Assembly: GCF_001641125.1 (NCBI RefSeq)
Contig: NZ_LWLP01000001.1
Coordinates: 2,007,658-2,071,657 of the forward strand
DNA from: Arthrobacter sp. OY3WO11
GTDB lineage: Bacteria > Actinomycetota > Actinomycetes > Actinomycetales > Micrococcaceae
Direction: 5' to 3'
Length of the DNA stretch: 64,000 nt
Shown here: positions 19,251 through 28,344 of the stretch, piece after piece
Position numbering within the stretch: position 1 is the stretch's first letter
Layout of the letters: each line of letters starts with the position of its first letter
Translations under genes and position numbers: made by a program
Notes under the pieces: generated by a model
Database searches by the model: none
Told to the model about the DNA's origin: nothing
What the model saw: only the letters and a program-made list of their open reading frames with translations

Positions 19251-21410
19251 TCAGGCCGGGCCCGATGCCACTCCCGGCGGCAGGAAACGCCTTCCGTTGA
19301 CACGCTCCGAGGCACCCACCCTGTCGAGGTAGGGGGTGATGCCGCCCAGGAACATGGGCCAGCCCGCGCCCAAAATCATGCAGAGGTCGATGTCCTCGGG
19401 AGCGGCAACCACGCCCTCGGTGAGCATGAGGCCGATTTCTTCCGCCAGTGCATCCTGCGTGCGCCGCAGCACCTGCTCCGCTGTTGAGGGGGAGGTGCCG
19501 AAGGACATCAGCGACAACGTGGACTCCGGAATTTCCTGCGATCCGTCCGGTCCGGCCGCCCACAGGCTCTTCACGCCGTTGTCGATGAGTTTCTGCAGGT
19601 TGGCGGACACCGTGAAGCGTTCGCCGAAGGCCGCGTGCAGGGACTCCTGGACGTGCTGGGCAACGGGAAGCCCCACCATGGCGCCGAGGGTGAAGGGCGT
19701 CATCGGCAGGCCCATGGGGCGGAGGGCATTGTCCGCCACCTCAGCGGGGGTGCCCTCATCAAAGGCGGCCGTGACCTCGCCCATCAGCCGCAGCAGGATG
19801 CGGTTCACCACGAACGCGGCGGCGTCCTTGACCAGCACCGCCGTCTTCTTCAGTCCCTTGGCCAGTTCGAACGCGGTGGCCAGCACGGCGTCGTCCGTCT
19901 TCGGAGCACGCACGATTTCCAGGAGCGGCATCACGGCCACCGGGTTGAAGAAGTGGAAGCCCACCACGCGCTCCGGGTGCTGCAGGTCCTCCGCCATGGC
20001 GGTGACGGACAGCGAGGAGGTGTTGGTGGCCAGGACGCAGTCCGGGGAGACAATTGCCTCCAGTTCGGCAAAGACCTGCTTCTTGACGTTCAGTTCCTCG
20101 AACACGGCTTCAATCACAAAGTCGGCATCCGCGAAGACATCCTTGGACACAGAACCGGTGACCAGCGCCTTGGTCCGGTTGGCGGCGTCCTGGCTGATGC
20201 GCTTCTTTCCCAGGAGCTTGTCCACCTCGGCGTGGACGTAGCCCACACCCTTGTCCACCCGGGCCTGGTCAATGTCCGTCATCACCACGGGGACCTTGAG
20301 CTGGCGGGCGAACAGCAGTGCCAGCTGGCTTGCCATGAGCCCGGCGCCAACCACCCCAACCTTCGTGACAGGACGGGCCAGCTTGCGGTCCGGGGCGCCG
20401 GCGGGGCGCTTGGATCGCTTCTGGACGAGGTCCAGGAAGGCGTAGACGGTGGCACGGAACTCGTCGGTCTGCATGAGGTCGGCGAGGGTTTCGCATTCCA
20501 GGGCAGCAGACTGTGCCTGGGTCATGGTGCGGTTTGCCTCGAGGATGTCCAGGACCTTTCCCGGGGCAGGCGCAGCATTGGACGTCTTCGCGTCCACGAA
20601 GGCCCGGCCGGCCTTGACGGCGGCATCCCACCGCGCGGCGGTTGCGGCGTCGGCGGGATCGACGGCGTTGGCCCGTTCCGGAACCACGTCGCCGGAAATG
20701 ACCTCGGCCGCCCACGCGAGGGACTGCTCCAGGAAGTCCGCCGGCTCGAACAGGGCGTCGGCGATGCCGAGGCCGAACGCCTGGGCCCCGGTGAGGGTCC
20801 GGTTGTTGCTGAGCGGGTTTTCAATCATCACCTTGACGGCGTTTTCCGGGCCGATGAGGCGAGGCAGGATGTACACGCCGCCCCAGCCCGGGACCAGGCC
20901 CAGGACGGCTTCCGGCAGCGCAAGTGCGCCTGCTCCGGTGGAGACTGTGCGGTAGGTGGACTGCAGGGCAATCTCCAGCCCTCCGCCCAGCGCCGCGCCG
21001 TTGATGAAGGCGAAGCTTGGGACGCCCAGGCCGGCCAGCGTGCTGTACACATCGTGGCCCAGCTGCGCCATCCACAGCCCGTGCTCGCGCTTGTCCAGGT
21101 TCTTGACGGCGGAAAGGTCGGCGCCCGCCACCAGGTAGTAGGGCTTGCCGGTTACTCCGACGCCGACGATCTCACCCCGGGCCGCGCGTTCCCGGAGACC
21201 CTCCAGGACCTTGCCGAGCTCCACCAGGGTGTTGGGCCCCAAAGTGGTTGGCTTGGAATGGTCCAGGCCGTTGTCGAGGGTGATGAGGGCGAACGTGCCG
21301 GGACTTGGCTTCCCGCCCGGTCCGGGCAGTTCGATGTCCTGGACGTAGGAATGCGTCACTGTTTCGTTGGGAAACAGGTCGGCGAGTCGGGTGAAATCTG
21401 CGGCGCTCAT
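19251..21410 (-). CDS. fadB: Fatty-acid oxidation bifunctional enzyme (enoyl-CoA hydratase / 3-hydroxyacyl-CoA dehydrogenase)
   Basis: 719-residue beta-oxidation protein. The N-terminal crotonase half carries the oxyanion-hole blocks GKPYYLVAGADLSAV and INGAALGGGLEIAL. The C-terminal half has the NAD motif KVGVVGAGLMASQLA, the dehydrogenase signature FHFFNPVAVMPLLEIV and VKDAAAFVVNRIL. It catalyses the second and third steps of each beta-oxidation round. The ATG reading MSAADF overlaps the thiolase stop by four bases, so the two are coupled. The frame is open further upstream, but only into thiolase sequence. Confidence 0.95.
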   Translation of the reverse strand: MSAADFTRLADLFPNETVTHSYVQDIELPGPGGKPSPGTFALITLDNGLDHSKPTTLGPNTLVELGKVLEGLRERAARGEIVGVGVTGKPYYLVAGADLSAVKNLDKREHGLWMAQLGHDVYSTLAGLGVPSFAFINGAALGGGLEIALQSTYRTVSTGAGALALPEAVLGLVPGWGGVYILPRLIGPENAVKVMIENPLSNNRTLTGAQAFGLGIADALFEPADFLEQSLAWAAEVISGDVVPERANAVDPADAATAARWDAAVKAGRAFVDAKTSNAAPAPGKVLDILEANRTMTQAQSAALECETLADLMQTDEFRATVYAFLDLVQKRSKRPAGAPDRKLARPVTKVGVVGAGLMASQLALLFARQLKVPVVMTDIDQARVDKGVGYVHAEVDKLLGKKRISQDAANRTKALVTGSVSKDVFADADFVIEAVFEELNVKKQVFAELEAIVSPDCVLATNTSSLSVTAMAEDLQHPERVVGFHFFNPVAVMPLLEIVRAPKTDDAVLATAFELAKGLKKTAVLVKDAAAFVVNRILLRLMGEVTAAFDEGTPAEVADNALRPMGLPMTPFTLGAMVGLPVAQHVQESLHAAFGERFTVSANLQKLIDNGVKSLWAAGPDGSQEIPESTLSLMSFGTSPSTAEQVLRRTQDALAEEIGLMLTEGVVAAPEDIDLCMILGAGWPMFLGGITPYLDRVGASERVNGRRFLPPGVASGPA

Positions 21411-22684
21411 GCGGCTCCTTCGGAAACGGTGTGGGTGACGGAGTTTGCCAGCCGGGCTCCGCTGTAATCGGCATGGTGGGGGTTTTCCCAGATCACCGTG
21501 GCGCCCATGCCCAGGCCAACACACATGGTGGTGATGCCGTAGCGGACGGAAGGGTCCTCCTCGAACTGCCTGGCCAGCTGGGTCATCAGCCGCACGCCGG
21601 AGGAGGCCAAGGGGTGCCCCACTGCGATGGCGCCGCCGTAGCGGTTGACCCGGGGGTCGTCGTCGGCAATGCCAAAGTGCTCAAGGAAGCTCAGTACCTG
21701 GACGGCGAAGGCTTCGTTGATCTCAAAAAGGCCGATGTCGCCGATGGCCAGCCCCGCGTTCTTCAGGGCCTTCTCGGTGGCGGGCACCGGGCCGATGCCC
21801 ATGACATCCGGCTCTACGCCGGCGTAGGCGTAGCTGACCAGGCGCATCCTGACCGGCAGTCCAAGCTCCGTTGCGGCTTCGGACGATGCCAGGACGGCGG
21901 CGGTTGCGCCGTCGTTCAGGCCTGCGGCGTTACCCGCAGTGACCCGCCCATGTGCGCGGAACGGAGTGCGGAGGCCGGCGAGGTCAGCCAGGGTGGTCCC
22001 GGGCCGCGGCGGCTCATCCACGCTATGCAGCGTCCAGCCCTGGCCGGGCTTCATGGCTGCTACCGGCACCAGGTCCGGCTGGATGCGGCCGTTGCGGCGG
22101 GCGGCCTCATATTTGTCCTGGGAGGCTACGGCATAAGCGTCCGTGCGTTCCTTGGTGATGGACGGGAAGCGGTCGTGCAGGTTCTCTGCGGTGTTCCCCA
22201 TATTGAGGGCGGCAGGGTCCACCAGCCGCTCGGACATGAAGCGCGGATTCGGATCGGCGCCTGAACCCATGGGGTGGTTGCCCATATGCTCGACGCCCCC
22301 TGCCACCGCCACGTCATAGGCTCCGAAACTGATTCCGCCGGCCACAGCCGTCACCGCAGTCATTGCCCCTGCGCACATCCGGTCGATGGCGAAGCCGGGA
22401 ACAGTTCTGGGCAGGCCGGCCAGCAGTGCGGCGGTCCGGCCCAGGGTGAGGCCCTGGTCTCCGGTCTGGGTGGTGGCAGCGATCGCCACCTCATCAATCC
22501 GTTCCGGTGGCAACGAGGGGTTGCGGCGCAGCAGTTCGCGAATGCATTTCACCATCAGGTCATCAGCCCGGGTGCCCGCGTAGATGCCCTTTTCCCCGGC
22601 CCTGCCGAACGGTGTGCGGAGGCCGTCCACAAAGACGACGTCCCGGACAGTGCGCATGGATGCGGCGCTTTCCTGGTGGCTCAC
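21407..22684 (-). CDS. fadA: Acetyl-CoA C-acyltransferase (thiolase)
   Basis: 425-residue thiolase that cleaves 3-ketoacyl-CoA in the last step of beta-oxidation. Active-site blocks: RMCAGAMTAV with the acylated Cys, the NEAFAVQ motif, GGAIAVGHPLASSG with the catalytic His, and CVGLGMGATVIWE with the second Cys. The start is a GTG preceded by GAGGAG. It is the first gene of a two-gene fadA-fadB operon with its own promoter and a probable operator upstream. Confidence 0.95.
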   Translation of the reverse strand: MSHQESAASMRTVRDVVFVDGLRTPFGRAGEKGIYAGTRADDLMVKCIRELLRRNPSLPPERIDEVAIAATTQTGDQGLTLGRTAALLAGLPRTVPGFAIDRMCAGAMTAVTAVAGGISFGAYDVAVAGGVEHMGNHPMGSGADPNPRFMSERLVDPAALNMGNTAENLHDRFPSITKERTDAYAVASQDKYEAARRNGRIQPDLVPVAAMKPGQGWTLHSVDEPPRPGTTLADLAGLRTPFRAHGRVTAGNAAGLNDGATAAVLASSEAATELGLPVRMRLVSYAYAGVEPDVMGIGPVPATEKALKNAGLAIGDIGLFEINEAFAVQVLSFLEHFGIADDDPRVNRYGGAIAVGHPLASSGVRLMTQLARQFEEDPSVRYGITTMCVGLGMGATVIWENPHHADYSGARLANSVTHTVSEGAA

Positions 22685-22759
22685 GTATAACTCCTCATCG
22701 AGACGTAGGCGCCGGTTGCATGCCGGAATGCGGCAGCCAGCCTGGCGGCAATACCTTCG

Positions 22760-22788
22760 ATGTTACTCGTGAGTAACTTAGCCCGCAA
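22760..22788 (-). promoter_or_regulatory. fadA-fadB promoter with embedded operator
   Basis: On the minus strand TTGCGG (22783-22788) and TAACAT (22760-22765) are separated by exactly 17 bases and lie about 75 bases before the fadA start. Between and partly over them is the inverted repeat GTTACTC-AC-GAGTAAC (22762-22777), placed where a bound repressor would block RNA polymerase. A TetR-family fatty-acid regulator is the likely class; the specific protein is not identified. Confidence 0.65.
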
Positions 22789-22796
22789 GGCCCCGA

Positions 22797-22905
22797 TTGA
22801 AGCGACGCTCTCTCACTTAATGCGCCATTTTGGCTAGCGCTCTCTCACTCGCTTCAAGAAAGTGAGCGAGCGTTGCCACTATTCACGCATCAAGTGAGAG
22901 AGCGT
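22797..22905. repeat. Four-copy symmetrical palindromic element
   Basis: The 12-base motif CGCTCTCTCACT occurs at 22806-22817 and 22838-22849 and, inverted, at 22861-22872 (one mismatch) and 22893-22904. The pairs have the same 32-base offset, so the whole is one imperfect palindrome centred on 22855. A further pair TTGAAGCGA/TCGCTTCAA (22797-22805 and 22849-22857) lies inside it. It occupies most of the gap between RNase D and fadA. As RNA it would form a long hairpin that could end RNase D transcription. Confidence 0.8.
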
Positions 22906-22949
22906 TTGGGGATTCGGTGTGGAGCCGGTGGCGGTGCAGGCGGCTGCGG

Positions 22950-24284
22950 CTACTGGCCGGTCGGAGCTGCGTCCGCTTTGGGTTCCTTGGCAGGCAGCGG
23001 CTGAGGGTTCAGGAAAGCCTCGGAGATAAGCGGTGCAGCGAGTTCCACCTGCCAGTCCCGTGCGCCCAGGGCGCGAAGTTCCGCGGCAATCGCGTCTTTG
23101 CTGACATCCGCCGGTGGGCGCCAGGCCACCCGGCGCAGGTAGTCGGGGGTCAGCAGATTCTCCAGCGGCAGGTTCAACTCATCCGCTTTAGCCTGCAGCA
23201 GCGGCCGTGCGGTGGCCAGCCGGGCAGCTGCCGCCGGATCGCGGTCGGCCCACACGCGCGGCGGGGGTGGTGCGTTGGTGGGCAGGTGCAGCGGCGGGAG
23301 CTCGTCCAGGTCCCGGGCCCCAGCGATGCACCGCAGCCAGCGGGGAGCCTCCCGCTGGGCAGCCCGGCCGTGGAAGCCCTTGGTCCCCAACAGCTGCGGC
23401 ACCGTGGACGGCATTGCCTTGGCTGCAGCCACCAGGGCAGAGTCCGGGATCAGCCTGCCGGGGGCAACATCCCGCTTTTGCGCCAGGGAGTCCCGCTCCA
23501 GCCACAGCTCCCGCACGGCAGCAAGCTGCCGTCGGTCCCGGATCTGGTGGAGCCCTGAGGTCTTCCGCCAAGGGTCGATGCGCGCCGGCGGCAGGCCTGC
23601 GGCCAGGATTGCCGCGAACTCCTGCTCGGCGTAATCCAGCTTGCCGTCGGCCTCCAGGAGTTCGATCAGCTCCTCCCGCAGTTCCGTCAGGACCTCAACG
23701 TCCAGTGCGGCGTAGCGCAGCCAGGGTTCGGGCAGGGGGCGGGTGGACCAGTCGGCGGCAGAATGCTCCTTGGCGAGCCCGAAGCCCAGCAGCTGTTCGA
23801 TGACTGCGGCGAGTCCCACGCGGGGGAGCCCGGCGAGCCGTGCCGCGAGTTCGGTATCAAAGAGCCTGTCCGGCCACATTCCCAGTTCGGAGAGGCAGGG
23901 CAGGTCCTGGCTGGCGGCGTGCAGGATCCACTCGACGCCCCGCAGGGCATCGTTGATGATGTCCAGGTTCCCGAAGGGTTCGGGGTCGATCAGCCAGGTC
24001 CCGGCGCCTTCACGCCGGATCTGGACCAGAAAAGCCCGCTGCCCGTACCGGAAGCCGGAAGCCCGCTCAGCGTCAACCCCAGCGGGCCCCGTTCCTGCCG
24101 CTATGGCAGCAGCGCAGCGCTCCAGGCCGGACTGCGTTTCGATCACCAGGGGAACGCCGTCCCGGGGTGCTGCGAGTTCAACGATTTCGGGGACGGGGCT
24201 GTCAAAGCCTTCCACCGTGATGTGGGGTGCGGTATCAGCAGCCGGGACGCCGGCCGTGGTGTTATCCGGAATGTTTGGGGTCAT
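22950..24284 (-). CDS. rnd: Ribonuclease D family 3'-5' exonuclease with HRDC domain
   Basis: 444 residues. The DEDD exonuclease domain (about residues 45-210) shows AGVDAERASGFRYG (DxE), ILHAASQDLPCLSELG and the Y-x-x-x-D block RYAALDVEVL. The C-terminal HRDC-type helical region begins near residue 235 (RRQLAAVRELWLERDSLAQKRDVAPGRLIPD). RNase D-like enzymes trim the 3' ends of tRNA precursors and other stable RNAs. It lies 100 bases downstream of a DUF3000 gene, the usual actinobacterial arrangement. Confidence 0.93.
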   Translation of the reverse strand: MTPNIPDNTTAGVPAADTAPHITVEGFDSPVPEIVELAAPRDGVPLVIETQSGLERCAAAIAAGTGPAGVDAERASGFRYGQRAFLVQIRREGAGTWLIDPEPFGNLDIINDALRGVEWILHAASQDLPCLSELGMWPDRLFDTELAARLAGLPRVGLAAVIEQLLGFGLAKEHSAADWSTRPLPEPWLRYAALDVEVLTELREELIELLEADGKLDYAEQEFAAILAAGLPPARIDPWRKTSGLHQIRDRRQLAAVRELWLERDSLAQKRDVAPGRLIPDSALVAAAKAMPSTVPQLLGTKGFHGRAAQREAPRWLRCIAGARDLDELPPLHLPTNAPPPPRVWADRDPAAAARLATARPLLQAKADELNLPLENLLTPDYLRRVAWRPPADVSKDAIAAELRALGARDWQVELAAPLISEAFLNPQPLPAKEPKADAAPTGQ

Positions 24285-24384
24285 GATGTCTTCAGTTTAC
24301 CGGCCGGCCGGTCCGCGCCTGCGTTCGGTCCCGCAGTGCCGCCTTCCGTCCCGTGCGCCATCTGTGCGCCACCGGCAAGGGACC

Positions 24385-25035
24385 TCAGTTCCGCCGCCGG
24401 TGCGTCAGCGGCGTGACGCCGTCGGGCAGGGGCGGCAGGCCCGCGAACGTGCAGACCATGTCCGACCATGCCTCAAGGTGGGCCCTGACGTCGGAGGTTG
24501 CCGGCGTCCAGGAGGCGCGGAGTTCAATATCGATGGATCCCGGCCTCTCCGAGAGGGTGCCGAAGCTTTCGGAGAGGACACGGGTGGCGGTACCGCCCGC
24601 TGCCCGGTACGGCGCCTTGTGGTTTTCCAGTGCCTCCACCAGCCAGGTCCAGGCGACTGTTCCGAGCATCTCGTCGTTGCCCATCTCGGGCTCCAGCTCC
24701 GCACGGATATAGGTGACGATGCGGAACTCCCCGCCCCAGACGTCCGATCCGTTCGGGTCATGCAGGAGGATGAAGCGGCCGGTGGCCAGTTCCGTGCCGT
24801 CGTCGTCTTCCGTTCCCGACGCGGCAGCCAGTGCCATGGCGGCCGGGCCGTGGAGTGGCGTTCCGGCCGTGCCGGCGCCGGGAGCGTAAACCTCGGCACC
24901 GAGGGCCACGGCAAAGGGCGCCAGCCGGGCAGGCGCCGGAATCTCCGCCAGGCGGAGCTCCCGGCGGCACTGGGCTTTCCTGAGGGTTCCCAAGGCGTGG
25001 AGAAACTCCGGGGGAACCTGGTCAAGTGCGTTCAC
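24385..25035 (-). CDS. DUF3000 family protein
   Basis: 216 residues, soluble, no catalytic motif that I recognise. The conserved start PPEFLHALGTLRKA..RRELRLAEIPAPARLAPF and the block GRFILLHDPNGSDVWGGEFRIVTYIRAELE identify the DUF3000 family, which in actinobacteria is nearly always beside the RNase D gene. Function unknown. The ATG opens directly at MNALDQVPPEF. Confidence 0.85.
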   Translation of the reverse strand: MNALDQVPPEFLHALGTLRKAQCRRELRLAEIPAPARLAPFAVALGAEVYAPGAGTAGTPLHGPAAMALAAASGTEDDDGTELATGRFILLHDPNGSDVWGGEFRIVTYIRAELEPEMGNDEMLGTVAWTWLVEALENHKAPYRAAGGTATRVLSESFGTLSERPGSIDIELRASWTPATSDVRAHLEAWSDMVCTFAGLPPLPDGVTPLTHRRRN

Positions 25036-25111
25036 CTTCGCAGGTTACGCAACTGTGCCGGGCAGGGCGGGTAGGCTCGCCGCCGCCCCCTTGTCCTGGC
25101 TGCCGGAAGCG

Positions 25112-26209
25112 TTAGCCCGCACGCTGCTGGAGTTCCCGGCGGATGGCCTCGGCAAAGGAATCCACGTCCTCTTCGGTGGTGTCAAATGAACACATCCAGC
25201 GGACTTCCCTGGCGGCTTCATTCCAGTCGTAGAAGCGGAAGGACGTGCGCAGCCTGTCAGCCACGCCTTCGGGGAGGATGGCGAACACACCATTGGACTC
25301 AGTCTTCTGGGTGGGCTGGACGCCGTCGATGGTGTCGACGGCGGCGCGGAGCCGCGCGGCCATGGCGTTGGCGTGGGCGGCGGAGCGGAGCCACAGATCA
25401 CCCTCCAGGAGCGCGATGAACTGGGCGGACATGAAGCGCATCTTGGACGCCAGCTGCATGTTCATCTTGCGCAGGTACACGAGCCCGTGGGCGGCTTCCG
25501 GGTTCAGCGCCACCACCACTTCACCGAAAAGCAGGCCGTTCTTGGTTCCGCCGAAGGACAGGATGTCCACACCGGCGTCGCGGGTGAAGGCACGCAACGG
25601 AACCTGGAGGTGGGCTGCGGCGTTGGCCAGCCTGGCGCCGTCCATGTGGAGCTTCATGCCCCTGGTGTGGACGTGGTCGGCGATGGCGCGGACTTCCTCC
25701 GGCGTGTAGCAGGTGCCGAGTTCCGTGGTCTGGGTGATGGAGACGGCGAGCGGCTGGGCACGGTGTTCGTCTCCCCAGCCCCAAGCCTCCCGGTCAATGA
25801 GTTCGGGCGTGAGCTTCCCGTCCGGCGTCGGAACGTGCAGCAGTTTGATGCCGCCGACGCGCTCGGGGGCGCCGTTTTCGTCCATGTTGATGTGGGCCGT
25901 GGAGGCACAGACCACCGCACCCCAGCGGGGGAGCAGCGACTGCAGCGAAAGAACGTTCGCGCCGGTGCCGTTGAAGACCGGAAAGCACTCAATCCCGGGC
26001 CCGAAGTGCTCCTCCATCAGTTCCTGCAGCCTGGCAGTATAGTCGTCCTCGCCGTAGGAGACCTGGTGGCCGTCGTTCGCGGCGGCCAGCGCCGCGAGGA
26101 CTTCCGGGTGCACCCCGGAATAGTTGTCCGAGGCGAAGCCCCGCACGTTCGGATCGTGGAGGCGGACCCCGGCGGCGGTTTCAGCGGTTGTTGTCATGGG
26201 TTTGCTCAC
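25112..26209 (-). CDS. Threonine aldolase/beta-eliminating lyase family PLP enzyme
   Basis: 365-residue fold-type I PLP enzyme. Seen: FASDNYSGVHPEVLAAL, the substrate/cofactor block FPVFNGTGANVLSL, the DGARLANAAAHL segment with the PLP-binding Asp, and the Schiff-base Lys in DILSFGGTKNGLL. This is the low-specificity L-threonine aldolase group, which splits L-threonine or allo-threonine into glycine and acetaldehyde, but relatives use other beta-hydroxy amino acids. The start is a GTG (MSKPMTT); an ATG four codons in is possible. It begins 18 bases after the SDR gene, so it is probably the third gene of the DUF6421 operon. Confidence 0.88.
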   Translation of the reverse strand: MSKPMTTTAETAAGVRLHDPNVRGFASDNYSGVHPEVLAALAAANDGHQVSYGEDDYTARLQELMEEHFGPGIECFPVFNGTGANVLSLQSLLPRWGAVVCASTAHINMDENGAPERVGGIKLLHVPTPDGKLTPELIDREAWGWGDEHRAQPLAVSITQTTELGTCYTPEEVRAIADHVHTRGMKLHMDGARLANAAAHLQVPLRAFTRDAGVDILSFGGTKNGLLFGEVVVALNPEAAHGLVYLRKMNMQLASKMRFMSAQFIALLEGDLWLRSAAHANAMAARLRAAVDTIDGVQPTQKTESNGVFAILPEGVADRLRTSFRFYDWNEAAREVRWMCSFDTTEEDVDSFAEAIRRELQQRAG

Positions 26210-26227
26210 GCTTTCAGTCTAGGTACG

Positions 26228-26965
26228 TCAGGGCTCCAGCAGCAGCCGGCTGCCGTTCAGTTCAGCGGCCGGGGCCTGGAAGAGGCCGACGACGGCGCGC
26301 GCCAGGTCCCCGACGTCCGTTGCCCCAGGAAATGAACGCTCCGGGTGGCTGCGGCGCAGCCCCTCATCCACCAGGGCCTTCACCACCAGGACGACGGCGG
26401 CGGCCGTGCCACCGTCGCCTTTCCCGGAGTCCCGGCGGAAACCATCAGCCACAGCCATGGTCCATGCCTCGGCTGCGGCCTTCGCTGCGGCATAGCTGGC
26501 CCCCGCCGCCGAGGGCTTGGCGACGGCGGTGGAGGACACCATGGCAAAGCGGCCGTCCGGGGAGGCTGCGACGTCGTCGTAAAATACGCGCGAGACGTTT
26601 CGGAGCGTCGTGATGGCTCCCCGCTCAAGGAAGTCCCAGTCCTCGTCCGTCTGGTCCGTGATGCCGCGTGCGCCGCGCCAGCCGCCCACCAGGTGGATCA
26701 CGGCATCCATCGGTCCGGCGGCGGCGGAGACCTCGGCCCGCAGCTGCCGTACCTCCTCCATCCGTGCCAGGTCGCACACGAAGGGGGCAACGCCGTCGCC
26801 CGCTTGTTCCGCCGCCGCATTGATCCTGGCCCGGTCCGACCCCACGGTGAAGACGCGGTGGCCCGCTTCCCGGAGGCCGCGGGCCACGGCGATGCCGGAC
26901 GCTCCGCTGCCGCCGGTGACCAGCACGTTCATCCGCCTATGTGCTGTACCCGGTGTTTCCGTCAC
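26228..26965 (-). CDS. Short-chain dehydrogenase/reductase
   Basis: 245-residue Rossmann protein. NAD(P)-binding motif VLVTGGSGASGIAVA near residues 13-27, an Asp-containing VCDLARMEEV, the catalytic Ser in AMVSSTAV and Tyr/Lys in SYAAAKAAAEAW. The substrate is unknown. Its GTG start overlaps the stop of the DUF6421 gene (GTGA), so the two are translationally coupled, and the PLP lyase gene follows at 18 bases. Confidence 0.9.
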   Translation of the reverse strand: MTETPGTAHRRMNVLVTGGSGASGIAVARGLREAGHRVFTVGSDRARINAAAEQAGDGVAPFVCDLARMEEVRQLRAEVSAAAGPMDAVIHLVGGWRGARGITDQTDEDWDFLERGAITTLRNVSRVFYDDVAASPDGRFAMVSSTAVAKPSAAGASYAAAKAAAEAWTMAVADGFRRDSGKGDGGTAAAVVLVVKALVDEGLRRSHPERSFPGATDVGDLARAVVGLFQAPAAELNGSRLLLEP

Positions 26966-28329
26966 AGGGCAGAGGCTCCGGTGATCCCGGCAGTCGACTC
27001 AATGACGGGGCGCATCTTCTTCTCCAGCGCTTCGTAGAACATGGACAGCGGAAATTCGTCGTCAAGTACTTGGTCGGTGAGGCCGCGGGGCGGACCGGCC
27101 AGCGGCAGGGCCTCCGGGCCCTTCGCCCAGACGGACGCCGGGTGGGGAGTGACGGTGGTGGAAATCAGCTGGTACGCGGCCAGCCAGTGGGCGGTCTTCG
27201 GGCGGTCAATGGAGCGCCAGTACAGCTCGTCGATGCTCGCGCCGAGGGCGATGACGGCGTTGGCGACTTCATCCCAGTCGATGGTGAGCCGGGTGTCCGT
27301 CCAGTGCAGGACCCGCTGCTGGTGCAGCCACGCGAACAGGAGCTGGCCGCCCAGGCCGTCATAGTTCCGAACCCGGCTGCCGGTGATCGCGAACCGGAAG
27401 ATGCGGTCAAAGATGATGGCGTACTGCACCAGTTTGGCGTGGCGGCGGGCTTCAGGATCGGCGTCCTCGTCTTGTTCTATCCGTACGGATTCGCGGAACG
27501 CCGTCAGGTCGCAGCGCAGTTCTTCGAGCGAGTACAGGAAGAAGGGCATCCGCTGCTTGATCATGAACGGATCGAACGGCAGATCTCCGCGCATATGGGT
27601 CCGGTCGTGGATCAGGTCCCACATGACAAACGTGGCCTCGGTCAGGTCCTGGTCGGCGAGCATCTCCGCTGCGCCTTCCGGCAGTTCCAGGCAGGTGGTC
27701 TCGGCTGCGGCTTTGAGCACGCGGCGGAACCTGGCCGCTTCCCGGTCCGCGAAGATGGCCCCCCAGGTGAAGGTGGGGGTCTTGCTGACTGCGACGGTCT
27801 CGGGGAACAGCACGGCGGAATTGGTGTCGTAGCCGGCGGTGAAGTCCACGAAGCGGATGGGCACAAACAGCTTGTTCGAGTAGTCTCCCGCCTCGAGGCC
27901 GGCGATGAACTCCGGCCAGATCACTTCGACCAGGACTGCCTCCACCAGGCGGCTGCTGCTGCCGTTCTGCGTGTACATGGGGAAGACCACCAGGTGCTGG
28001 AGGCCGTTCCGGCGCTGCTCCTGCGGCTGGAAGGCGAGGAGGGAGGACAGGAAATCAGGGGTGGCAAACCCGGCGCGGGCCCAGCCGGAAAAATCCGCGC
28101 ACACAGCATCCAGGTAGGCGGCGTCGTGCGGGAAGGCGGGAGCCAGGGCGCGGACGGCACCAACGATGTCCTCCACCCGGGAAGCTGCCTCGGAGTGGTG
28201 GGCGGCGTCGGGGATGGAGCCGTCCTGGACCTGGAGGGCCTGCAGGGCAGTGGCGGCGCCCTTGAGCCGCTTCCAGTCCTGGTTCTCTGCGGAAATCCCG
28301 GTGACGGCGGTGGTCAGGGTTTCGGTCAT
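26962..28329 (-). CDS. DUF6421 family protein, candidate metallohydrolase
   Basis: 455-residue soluble protein of a family with no assigned function. Two features resemble gluzincin metallopeptidases of the DPP III (M49) kind: HDRTH at residues 241-245 (an HxxxH with Asp where Glu is usual) and EELRCD at 269-274, spaced like the second motif EExxAD. The protein is otherwise rich in aromatic, conserved-looking segments such as FPMYTQNGSSSRLVEAVLVEVIWPEF and VRNYDGLGGQLLFAWLH. The ATG reading MTETLTT is chosen because AGAAAGG lies nine bases before it, directly after a strong hairpin. First gene of an operon with the SDR and PLP lyase. The enzymatic idea is an inference. Confidence 0.8.
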   Translation of the reverse strand: MTETLTTAVTGISAENQDWKRLKGAATALQALQVQDGSIPDAAHHSEAASRVEDIVGAVRALAPAFPHDAAYLDAVCADFSGWARAGFATPDFLSSLLAFQPQEQRRNGLQHLVVFPMYTQNGSSSRLVEAVLVEVIWPEFIAGLEAGDYSNKLFVPIRFVDFTAGYDTNSAVLFPETVAVSKTPTFTWGAIFADREAARFRRVLKAAAETTCLELPEGAAEMLADQDLTEATFVMWDLIHDRTHMRGDLPFDPFMIKQRMPFFLYSLEELRCDLTAFRESVRIEQDEDADPEARRHAKLVQYAIIFDRIFRFAITGSRVRNYDGLGGQLLFAWLHQQRVLHWTDTRLTIDWDEVANAVIALGASIDELYWRSIDRPKTAHWLAAYQLISTTVTPHPASVWAKGPEALPLAGPPRGLTDQVLDDEFPLSMFYEALEKKMRPVIESTAGITGASAL

Positions 28330-28344
28330 CGTCGGCTGCCTTTC

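Noticed and set aside
19635..21467. 610-codon open frame opposite fadB
   Set aside because: It mirrors the real fadB frame and shows no conserved motif; fadB has complete hydratase and dehydrogenase signatures.
22805..22905. Possible CRISPR array
   Set aside because: The repeats are inverted as well as direct, only four in number and 12 bases long, and there is no cas gene. This is a palindromic element.
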